From Streptomyces poriferorum (GTDB lineage: Bacteria > Actinomycetota > Actinomycetes > Streptomycetales > Streptomycetaceae): DNA of 44,881 nt. Each line of letters begins with the position of its first letter. The first letter of the stretch is position 1. The translations under genes and the position numbers were made by a program. The notes below the pieces were generated by a model. The model was not told the DNA's origin. It ran no database searches and saw nothing but the letters and a program-made list of their open reading frames with translations. The stretch lies in the NCBI RefSeq assembly GCF_019399235.1, contig NZ_JAELVH010000015.1:1-44881 (forward strand), written 5' to 3'. Shown here in pieces: positions 18,266 through 25,524 of this stretch.

Positions 18266-19048
18266 GTGAGCACACTCGCCAACGCGCGCGATGTCCTGCA
18301 GTTGATGGCGCGTCTGCAGCGCGATCTGACCGTGACGGATGTCGCGGGGGCGCTCGACCTGCCCAAGAGCTCCGTCTCACGGACGCTCAGCATGATGGCC
18401 GACTACGGCTTCCTCGACCGCGACCCGACGAGCCGCGCCTACCGCCCCGGCGTCCTCGTCATGGAGGCCTCGTACCACTTCCGTGCCTCCCGCAGCACGG
18501 CCTCCCTCCTGGAGGAGGAGGTGGCCAGGCTGGTCGCCGACATCGGGTACACCGGGTACGTGGACGTGCTCGACGGGCCCGAGTCGCTCGTGCTCCACAT
18601 GCGGCTCGGCACGACCGGTGCCCTCCAGGCGTACACCCCGGCCGGCACCCGGGCACCGGCCTACGCCAGCTCCATGGGGCGGGCCCTGCTGGCCCGCCTG
18701 GACGACGCGCAGGTGCTGCGCCTCGTCGACGCGCGCCTGGAGCAGAGCACGGGCTCGGCGCCGCGCACCCCCGGTGAGCTGACCTCCTGCCTGGCCAGGG
18801 TGCGTGCCGACGGCTGGGAGTCCTCGCGCGGCGAGTACGTTCCGAACGTCGCCGGCGTCTCCGCGGCCGTACTCGACAGCGACACGGGACAGATCTTCGG
18901 CATCGGAGTCGCGCTGCCCGCGCCCGAGCTGCACGACGGGAACGCGGCCCGCTTCGGCCGGTCGGTACGGGACGCCGCCCTGCGCGTCGGCAAGCGCATC
19001 GGCGACCCGTACTGGCTGCGGTACGTCGAGACCGACGCCGGCCGCTGA
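18266..19048 (+). CDS. IclR-family transcriptional regulator (260 aa)
   Basis: A DNA-binding regulator with an N-terminal winged helix-turn-helix (about residues 5-65; LTVTDVAGALDLPKSSVSRT is the recognition region) and a C-terminal IclR effector-binding domain (LHMRLGTTGALQAYTPAGT, ASSMGRALLA, GEYVPNVAGVSAAVLD). The length is typical of the family. GTG at 18266 is preceded by GGGGGAGGCGGGAG. An earlier in-frame ATG at 18074 would add about 64 residues lacking family features and would cover the control region. The gene is divergent from the OPT-DUF917-M20 genes and convergent with aroM. It is the obvious local regulator, and the shared near-palindromes in front of both target groups support this. 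Whether it represses or activates is unknown. Confidence 0.92.
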   Translation: MSTLANARDVLQLMARLQRDLTVTDVAGALDLPKSSVSRTLSMMADYGFLDRDPTSRAYRPGVLVMEASYHFRASRSTASLLEEEVARLVADIGYTGYVDVLDGPESLVLHMRLGTTGALQAYTPAGTRAPAYASSMGRALLARLDDAQVLRLVDARLEQSTGSAPRTPGELTSCLARVRADGWESSRGEYVPNVAGVSAAVLDSDTGQIFGIGVALPAPELHDGNAARFGRSVRDAALRVGKRIGDPYWLRYVETDAGR

Positions 19049-19059
19049 GGCGCCCTCAG
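19045..19059. terminator. Short hairpin across convergent iclR and aroM stops
   Basis: CTGAGG (19045-19050) and CCTCAG (19054-19059) pair across a 3-nt loop. The structure covers both stop codons of the convergent IclR and AroM genes, whose gap is 7 nt. The stem is only 6 bp, so the call is tentative. Confidence 0.35.
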
Positions 19060-19736
19060 TCCAGCAGGGGCCCGAGGGCGGCTCCCACCAGCGCGCCCGG
19101 CGTCAGGATCGGCACGGTGAGGCCCGCCGCGCGCAGGGACCGGCGGTGCCGTTCCCCGTACCCCATGCAGTCGAGCATCAGGGCGTCCGCGCCGGCCTCG
19201 AGATGGGTGCAGGCCGCCGCGAGCAGGGCCGCCTCGTTGTCGGCGTACGGCGACGCCGTGGTGAACGCGGGGTCCGGAACGACGGTCCGCCACTTCTCGC
19301 GCGCCTCGGTGACCTGCTCGGGCAGCGGGACGACGAACCCGACCCGGCTGCCCCGCAGGACGGTGCCGACGTACCCCGTGACGAGGGCGTCCGGCTCGAC
19401 GAGCCGCGCCCGCCGGGTCCGCAGGCCGGGGAACTCGCCGGTACACAGGAGCACCACGACGTCGGCGCCCGCCTCCTCCACCTGATCGATACGGGACTGA
19501 AGCGCGGCGCCGACGGTGTCCGCGTCCAAGGTCACGGGACTTCCGTCGGCCAGGCGGCTCAGAAGGGTCGCGCGTCCTTCCGTCGCCCCGAAGCGGAGCT
19601 CGGTCTCCCGGCGGGTGAGACCGTCGAGCACCCCGGCGTGCCGTATGCGTGCGGTCGCCGGCAGGTGCGCCTCGATTGCGTCGGACAGGTCCGGGCGGGG
19701 GGCCTGACCGATGGTCAGGAAGGTGACCGTGTGCAC
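19056..19736 (-). CDS. AroM-family protein (about 226 aa)
   Basis: This matches the AroM family: FLTIGQAPRPDLSDAIEAHL near the N terminus, DVVVLLCTGEFP in the middle, and GADALMLDCMGYGERHRRSL near the end. The biochemical role of AroM proteins is not established; they have a racemase-like (Asp/Glu racemase superfamily) feel with a conserved Cys. GTG at 19736 is chosen because AGG lies 6 nt before it (GATGAGGCGCGCC) and AroM proteins begin only a few residues before LTIG. ATG at 19748 or 19763 are alternatives, but the latter would fall inside a near-palindrome likely to be the operator. It faces the IclR gene, and its position and the shared motif link it to the OPT-DUF917-M20 run. Confidence 0.85.
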   Translation of the reverse strand: MHTVTFLTIGQAPRPDLSDAIEAHLPATARIRHAGVLDGLTRRETELRFGATEGRATLLSRLADGSPVTLDADTVGAALQSRIDQVEEAGADVVVLLCTGEFPGLRTRRARLVEPDALVTGYVGTVLRGSRVGFVVPLPEQVTEAREKWRTVVPDPAFTTASPYADNEAALLAAACTHLEAGADALMLDCMGYGERHRRSLRAAGLTVPILTPGALVGAALGPLLD

Positions 19737-19756
19737 GGCGCGCCTCATCTCTGTTG

Positions 19757-19772
19757 GTTCCATATATTGAGC
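19757..19772. promoter_or_regulatory. Candidate IclR operator upstream of aroM
   Basis: GTTCCATATATTGAGC is a 16-nt near-palindrome with 6 of 8 arm positions paired. It shares GTTCCATAT and the following TT with the reverse complement of the site at 18064-18080. It lies about 20 nt upstream of the preferred aroM start, where a repressor could block initiation. Confidence 0.5.
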
Positions 19773-19854
19773 AAGAGTTGCGAATTACTGTAGTCGGCGG
19801 CGCCGTGTGGGGGTAGAGGATCTGTGGAGCGCAGGCAGTCGCCCGCCCTCGGCA

Positions 19855-19895
19855 CGCAGAGAACCCCCTGGGCCCTGCCCAGGGGGTTCTCTGCG
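19855..19895 (-). terminator. Strong hairpin after the FG-GAP gene
   Basis: A perfect 18-bp stem, 19855-19872 against 19878-19895, with a 5-nt loop. It starts 28 nt after the stop of the FG-GAP gene on the - strand, and also insulates the aroM promoter that follows. Confidence 0.85.
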
Positions 19896-19923
19896 TGGCT
19901 TCCCGGCGATCAGCCGGGTGGGG

Positions 19924-22833
19924 TCAGGACAGCTTGAACGTTGTCATCTGGTGGATGTTGTTGTCCGGGCTGAGGACGCGCCCGCCCAGCTCCTCCGCCA
20001 TCCGGTCGTAGCCGGTGGTGTTGAAGTTGAGGGAGATCATCTCCTGTGCTCCGTCACCGTCGAGGTCGGCCGCGAGGTAGTTGCGGCCGCCCGAGGCGTT
20101 GCCGGAGCCGACGGCGCTGCTGAAGGAGTCCCCGCTGGTGAGGATCGCGGGATCCCATGCCCCCACACCACCCTCGACGCCGCCGGCCAGCAGCTTCCGG
20201 CCGCCGGGACCGGTGATGAACTGGGTGGTGCGCAGTGGCGCGGACACTGAGCCCTTGCCGTCCTGGCCGTCGGCGCCGAAGACGCGGATGGTGCCGAAGC
20301 TGGTGGAGAGCAGGCCGTCGTCCGCGTCACCGGTGAAGAAGTTGCCGTGCGACCAGGGGCTGCCGGTGACCTTCTGGTGCAGCAGCTCACCGGTGCGCCC
20401 GTCACGGATTTCCGCGACGACGAACGCGGACGCGGCAGAGGTCGAGTCGAAGTCCGGCACGGCCTCCACGATCCACGTGTAGACGACTGCGTGGCCGTCG
20501 GCATAGGGGATGTCCGGGGAGGCGAAGACGGCGTGGTCGAGGAGCGCGCCGTGGATCTTTCCGTCGACGGCCTGGGCCGGGGCCTTGGGCGAGGCGGTCC
20601 AGCGGACGTTGCCGTTCTTGCCGTTGAGCGCGACGCCATCGGCCGAGGCGGTGTCGAGGTTGATCGCACCGACGCTGGTGTACTGGGTGTAGACGCGCCC
20701 GTCGGCGGTGGTGGTGTCGGAGAAGACGACATCTCCGGCGTCGGCGGGGGCCGCGTACTGCCACAGCTTCTTGCCGTTGCCGTTGTAGACGCGCAGGGCG
20801 TCGGTCGGGACGAGGATCTCGTCCTTGCCCGTGCCGTTCACGTCGGCGACGGTGACGGAGCGGACGAACGCGCCTCCGCCGTCGATGGTGGTCAGCGTCT
20901 TGCCGGTGCGGCTGTCGAGGACGGTGGTGGCGGTGTCCGCCGCGACGATGATCTCGGGCTTGCTGTCGCCGGTGACGTCGCCGGTCGCGATGGCGTGGAC
21001 CTGGCCGGCGACGGTGGCCTGCCACAGCTTCTTGGGCTTGCCGGTCAGAAGCGAGGTACCGGAGTAGGCCCAGACGCCGTGCGAGGTGCCGCCGGCGACG
21101 ACGTCCTGCTTCTTGTCGCCGTCGACGTCGAGGGCCTGGGCGAAGGACAGATCGCCCTGGAGCGGCGTCAGGTTCTGCTCGGCGCCCTTCGCGAGGTCGA
21201 AGGTGCGGACATTCTGTTCTTGGTCGATGACCCGGACGTGCTGCCCGCTCTTGTCGCTGAAGACCTGCTGGAACATCGGCGACGCGGTGTTGTCCCGGTG
21301 CTGCCAGCGCACGGCGCCCTTGCCGTTGAACACCGTCAGGTCGGCCCTGCCGCCGCCACCGGCGTTTTCGGCGGTGTCCATGCCGCTGTCGTTCTGCGAG
21401 GAGGCGGCCAGGCTGCCGTCCACGATGTCCAGGCGCCAGGTGCTGGCACCGTCCTCGGGGTTGTCGGCGTTCCGCTTGGTGGTGTGTGACCACAGGGCTG
21501 TGTCGGGGCTGGTGCCATCGAGGACGCGGACGGTGCTCGCGTTGACGTAGAGGTTGGAGTCGAAGGCGGATTCCGCGACCGCGTACTCGGTCTTCTTGGT
21601 GCCCTTGAGGTCGCCGATGGTCATGGCGGTCGGAACGGCGTTGGAACGGTTGTCGAGGGTGGCGCGGGCGCCGGTGCCCACGGCGTAGGAGACGATCTCG
21701 TAGCGGACGCCGTCGGTGGGGTCGGCCTGTTCCAGGGCGACCAGCCGGTTGCGGGTGGTGTCCAGGTGCAGCTGGCGGCTGTAGAGAGTGCTGTCGGTGT
21801 GCCAGCCGACGGACCCGTCCGTCACATCGAGTACGAGGGTGCGGCTGCTGCTCGGCGTGGTGGCGGTCTTCTGCAGGTCCCAGGAGACCGCGGCCTTGCC
21901 GGCGCCGGCGGACTCCAGCGCACCCCAGGTTGCCTCGGTGCTCTTGGTGTCGTACGTCCACGTGGTGGTGGGCGTCAGTGCGCCGTCGGCGTAGGAGAAG
22001 CGGGTGCCGGTGAGGGTGGCCGTCTCGCCTGCGGGGGCGTTGACGTTGTACGTCGGGGCGTTGCCGACGAGGAGGGTGCCCTCGACGAGCTTGACGCCGG
22101 TGGCGTACGAGTACAGCTTCGACCAGAGCATCTTGCCGGTCTTGCCGTCCAGGACGGTCACGAACGTACCCGTGGGCAGCGACGAACCGGGCGAGGTGAT
22201 CGGCCGGTAGGGTGCGGAACCGACGCTCGCGGAGAAGACGAGGTCGGCCGTGCCGTCGCCGGTGAGGTCACCGGTGTCGAAGCCCTGGTCCGAGGCGGGC
22301 GTGAACGGGCTGACCGCGCTGTAGCCCATGACGATGTGTGCCGGGTAGGGCTCGACCTGCCACACGCGGAGCGGCTTGGCCTGCCAGTCGGTGTAGAGGG
22401 ACTGGTTGCTGCGGGTCCACGCGGTGGTGCCGTCCGCCTTGTGGAGCTGGACGTTGCCGAGGCTGTGGACGGTGAAGTAGCTGCCGTCCGAGCCCGCGGG
22501 GACCGTCGCACCGATACCGCGCACACCCTCCAGGGCGGAGGTGTTGGTGAAGGTGACCGGGGCGGAGGCATCGGTCCCGGCCGCGTCGAGTCCGGAGACC
22601 GGGGCATCTTCGTCGCCGTCGCTGTCACCGGCGTTGATGGGCTTCAGGTTGTCGCCGTAGACGTCGACGCCCATGTGCGAGGCGAGCTTGTCGGCCTGCT
22701 GGCTCGTGAGCTTCATCGCGGAGCCGTCGTCGCCGGTCGCGGCGAGTGCGTGCGGGGCCGCGGTGAGGGCGAGGCCGGCGGCCACCAGGGTGGAGGCCAG
22801 GCGCAGGGCGCGCCTTGAGGTGTGGGTTCTCAT
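19924..22833 (-). CDS. Secreted FG-GAP/VCBS beta-propeller protein (969 aa)
   Basis: A large exported protein. The N terminus MRTHTSRRALRLASTLVAAGLAL ends at a clear ALA signal-peptidase site. The body carries repeated calcium-loop motifs of FG-GAP/VCBS type: DLTGDGTADLVF, DVDGDKKQDVVAGG, DVTGDSKPEIIVAA, DVNGTGKDEILV and DLDGDGAQEMISLNF. A PQQ-like flavour (GKTGKMLWSK, NGNGKKLWQYA) suggests one or more beta-propellers. No catalytic motif is visible, so a binding or scaffold role is likely. Its ATG overlaps the subtilase stop in TAATG, with GGGAG 8 nt upstream, so the two should be made together. A strong terminator follows. Physical interaction with the subtilase is an inference from this coupling. 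Confidence 0.88.
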   Translation of the reverse strand: MRTHTSRRALRLASTLVAAGLALTAAPHALAATGDDGSAMKLTSQQADKLASHMGVDVYGDNLKPINAGDSDGDEDAPVSGLDAAGTDASAPVTFTNTSALEGVRGIGATVPAGSDGSYFTVHSLGNVQLHKADGTTAWTRSNQSLYTDWQAKPLRVWQVEPYPAHIVMGYSAVSPFTPASDQGFDTGDLTGDGTADLVFSASVGSAPYRPITSPGSSLPTGTFVTVLDGKTGKMLWSKLYSYATGVKLVEGTLLVGNAPTYNVNAPAGETATLTGTRFSYADGALTPTTTWTYDTKSTEATWGALESAGAGKAAVSWDLQKTATTPSSSRTLVLDVTDGSVGWHTDSTLYSRQLHLDTTRNRLVALEQADPTDGVRYEIVSYAVGTGARATLDNRSNAVPTAMTIGDLKGTKKTEYAVAESAFDSNLYVNASTVRVLDGTSPDTALWSHTTKRNADNPEDGASTWRLDIVDGSLAASSQNDSGMDTAENAGGGGRADLTVFNGKGAVRWQHRDNTASPMFQQVFSDKSGQHVRVIDQEQNVRTFDLAKGAEQNLTPLQGDLSFAQALDVDGDKKQDVVAGGTSHGVWAYSGTSLLTGKPKKLWQATVAGQVHAIATGDVTGDSKPEIIVAADTATTVLDSRTGKTLTTIDGGGAFVRSVTVADVNGTGKDEILVPTDALRVYNGNGKKLWQYAAPADAGDVVFSDTTTADGRVYTQYTSVGAINLDTASADGVALNGKNGNVRWTASPKAPAQAVDGKIHGALLDHAVFASPDIPYADGHAVVYTWIVEAVPDFDSTSAASAFVVAEIRDGRTGELLHQKVTGSPWSHGNFFTGDADDGLLSTSFGTIRVFGADGQDGKGSVSAPLRTTQFITGPGGRKLLAGGVEGGVGAWDPAILTSGDSFSSAVGSGNASGGRNYLAADLDGDGAQEMISLNFNTTGYDRMAEELGGRVLSPDNNIHQMTTFKLS

Positions 22834-25379
22834 TACTTGGCTCCCTGCGCGATGCGGATGGCGGAACCGTTGGTCAGTACCGTCTGGTTGAATGAGTACT
22901 GGAGGGCGTCGGTGCCGGTCTGGTTCTCGATGCCGACGGTGGCCTTGCCGCCGTTGCCCGGGACGGTCTTGTACTGGAACGTGATCGCACCGGTCGCCTC
23001 GTCGAAGACGGCCTCGAACGTGGCGCGGTTCGTGCCGCCGTCCGCGAACAGCATGTTGTTCCAGACCACCGCGAAGGTGCGCTTGCCGGTCTTGCCGGTG
23101 GTGGCGGTCTGCACGCTGGACTTCTTGTCGAGCATCAGGTCGTCCCAGAGCGGCGCGACGATACCGTCGGGCTTCGCGGCAGCGGGCAGGGCGGTGTTGA
23201 CATAGTCACCGACGCGCGGGGCCAGGAAGTTGATCAGGCCGTTCGTGGTGACGGCGGCGCTGTTGTAGGAAACGCCGTAGAACTTCACGGGGAAGGGCAG
23301 CGTGACGTTCTTCGCGTCCTCGTCACCGGACAGGGCGACCTTCGTCGAACCGGCGATCCAGGCGTACGTGCCCGGGGTGCAGCTGTTGCCCGAGGCGTCC
23401 GAACGGGCCGGGAGGCGCACGTTCATCGTCTTGTCGGCGTCAATGGTCAGCTTGGTGTTGTCCACGCCGTTGCACAGCACCGGGACAGCCGGTGTGGTCG
23501 TGATCGTGAACGCGCCCTCCGAGACCTTCGGGAGGGTGAAGTGCCCGGCCGTGTCCGTCTTGACGGCCGGGACGGGGGTGCCCTCGACGGTGACGGTGGC
23601 CTTGGCAAGCGGCTTGCCCGTGACGTCCAGGACGGTGCCGGTCACGGCGTGCAGCGGCACGGCGTCCAGGGCGATGTCCTGGGTGAGGGACTGGCTCTCG
23701 GTGACGGTGACACTGTCGAGGGTGTCGGTGGAGTAGCCGTAGCCGCCGAACGAGAAGTCGTACGTTCCGGCGGCCAGGGTCAGCCGGTAGGTGCCGTTGT
23801 CGGCGGTGGTCACCGAGCGGGTGGTGCCACCGGTGGTGGCGCTGACGGTGACACCGGCCAGCGCGGTGCCGGTGGCCTTGTCCGTGGCGGTGCCGGTGAT
23901 GGTGGCCGCGATGTGCGGGGCTTTGTCGATGGAGGAGAGGATGTCGAGCTTGCCCTCGCCCCACACGTTGTTCATGCCTGCGGTACCGCCGCAGTGCGTG
24001 TCATCGACGTCGGACGCACCCTGGTTCAGCAGTGCGCGGGTCTCGTCGATCTTCCCGATCAGGGAGGGTGCGGCCGACCACAACAGGGCCACGGCGCCCG
24101 CGACATGCGGGGTCGCCATCGACGTACCGGACTCGACCATGTACGTCGAACCGGGCCAGGTGGAACGGACGTCGACGCCCGGGGCCGAGATGTTCGGCTT
24201 CATCGAGTTGTCGACGAGCGAGGGGCCGAAGCCGGAGAAGTTGGCTATCGCGCCGTTCACGTCGTAGGCGCCGACACCGTAGGCGGGTGCCTGCGAGCCG
24301 GGGGCGTGGGCGGTGGAGCAGGTCGCTCCGTCACCGTCGTTGCCCGCGGCGAACGCCTCGAAGATCCCGGCGGAGTTCCAGGCCTCGACGATGTCCTGGT
24401 AGAAGGTGGTGTCCCCGCCGCCCCAGGAGTTGTTCACGATGTTCGGTGCCAGCTCCGGGCGGGGGTTCTGCCCGGTGTGGTCGGTCGGGGCGAGGATCCA
24501 CTGACCGGCCTTGAGAAGGTTCTGGTCGGAGCACTCGTCGCTCTCGCAGCCCTTGGCGGCGATCCACTTGGCGTTCGGTGCGACACCGACGCCGCCCTTG
24601 CCGACCATGGTGCCCATGGTGTGGGTGCCGTGGCCGTTGTTGTCGCACGGGGTGCCGTCCGAGGGGCAGTTGCCCGACGGGTCGTAGAAGTTGTAGTCGT
24701 GGGAGAAGGACCCGTCGCCGTTGTTGCCCCGGTAGTTCGCCACGAGATCCGGGTGGTTGTACTGGACGCCGGAGTCGACGTTCGCGATGACGATGCCCTC
24801 ACCGCGGTCCTGGTACTGCGACCACACCTGATCGGCCTTGATGTCCTTCACACCCCACTCCGGGGTGCCGTCGTCAGCAACCGAAGCGCCGCTGACCGAC
24901 GTCGCGGGGGAGACGTTGCTCTCCGTCTCGTCGAGCTTGTAGGTCTGCTCCTTGACGATACGGGCGACATCCGAACGCTTCGCCAGCTGATCGACCAGTG
25001 CCTGGTCACCGGTGACCTGGACGGCGTTCGCGATCCAGTAGTCCTGGTGGCCGACCTTCTTCTTGTCGAGGAAGGTGTTCAGCGACTTCTGGCTGGTCTT
25101 CGCGTGGGCGCGCAGCTCGCTGTACGCGGACTTCGCCTTTGCGGCGTGGGAGTTCTTCTTCTTGGCGGCTGACAGGTCCGCCTGGTCCTTGAGGACGACG
25201 AAGAAGGACGCCTGGCCGCCGCCGTCAACGGCGTTCAGCAGCGCGGAGTCGACCTTGGGGGACGGCGCGGTATCGGCTGCGGCGGCCGCGGGAAGCGGCG
25301 CGGTCAGCAGAGCGGTCACCGTGAAGGCGGCCGCCGCCCAGACGGCGCGGCCACGCCGCGGCGGTGGGGACAGGTGCAT
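22833..25379 (-). CDS. Secreted S8 subtilase, shorter form (848 aa)
   Basis: A fourth subtilase with a signal peptide (RRGRAVWAAAAFTV to AAAA), a propeptide, and an S8 domain with Asp202 (NVDSGVQ), His250 (NNGHGTHTMG) and Ser420 (SGTSMATPHVAG). Two carboxypeptidase-regulatory-like modules follow, then the same beta-sandwich seen in the tandem trio (LPFPVKFYG, PLWDDL, VVWNNM, DALQYSFNQ). The protein ends there and lacks the Ig-like and malectin-like modules. The Cys positions around His250 and at HCGGT match the trio, so the four share ancestry. ATG at 25379 has GGAGGAG 8 nt upstream; an upstream in-frame start at 25421 has no such site. The stop overlaps the FG-GAP start. Confidence 0.93.
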   Translation of the reverse strand: MHLSPPPRRGRAVWAAAAFTVTALLTAPLPAAAAADTAPSPKVDSALLNAVDGGGQASFFVVLKDQADLSAAKKKNSHAAKAKSAYSELRAHAKTSQKSLNTFLDKKKVGHQDYWIANAVQVTGDQALVDQLAKRSDVARIVKEQTYKLDETESNVSPATSVSGASVADDGTPEWGVKDIKADQVWSQYQDRGEGIVIANVDSGVQYNHPDLVANYRGNNGDGSFSHDYNFYDPSGNCPSDGTPCDNNGHGTHTMGTMVGKGGVGVAPNAKWIAAKGCESDECSDQNLLKAGQWILAPTDHTGQNPRPELAPNIVNNSWGGGDTTFYQDIVEAWNSAGIFEAFAAGNDGDGATCSTAHAPGSQAPAYGVGAYDVNGAIANFSGFGPSLVDNSMKPNISAPGVDVRSTWPGSTYMVESGTSMATPHVAGAVALLWSAAPSLIGKIDETRALLNQGASDVDDTHCGGTAGMNNVWGEGKLDILSSIDKAPHIAATITGTATDKATGTALAGVTVSATTGGTTRSVTTADNGTYRLTLAAGTYDFSFGGYGYSTDTLDSVTVTESQSLTQDIALDAVPLHAVTGTVLDVTGKPLAKATVTVEGTPVPAVKTDTAGHFTLPKVSEGAFTITTTPAVPVLCNGVDNTKLTIDADKTMNVRLPARSDASGNSCTPGTYAWIAGSTKVALSGDEDAKNVTLPFPVKFYGVSYNSAAVTTNGLINFLAPRVGDYVNTALPAAAKPDGIVAPLWDDLMLDKKSSVQTATTGKTGKRTFAVVWNNMLFADGGTNRATFEAVFDEATGAITFQYKTVPGNGGKATVGIENQTGTDALQYSFNQTVLTNGSAIRIAQGAK

Positions 25380-25524
25380 CGGGGGAGCTCCTCCAGGAAT
25401 GGAACGGGGGACTCCGGACACTAGACAGACGCCGTTACTCGGGCATTACAGTGCGCGGACGGCCATGGTCGGGCAACCACGGACAAGCAGGCCGCCCGTC
25501 AGCAGCGGATCCGGCGTGTGCCTT

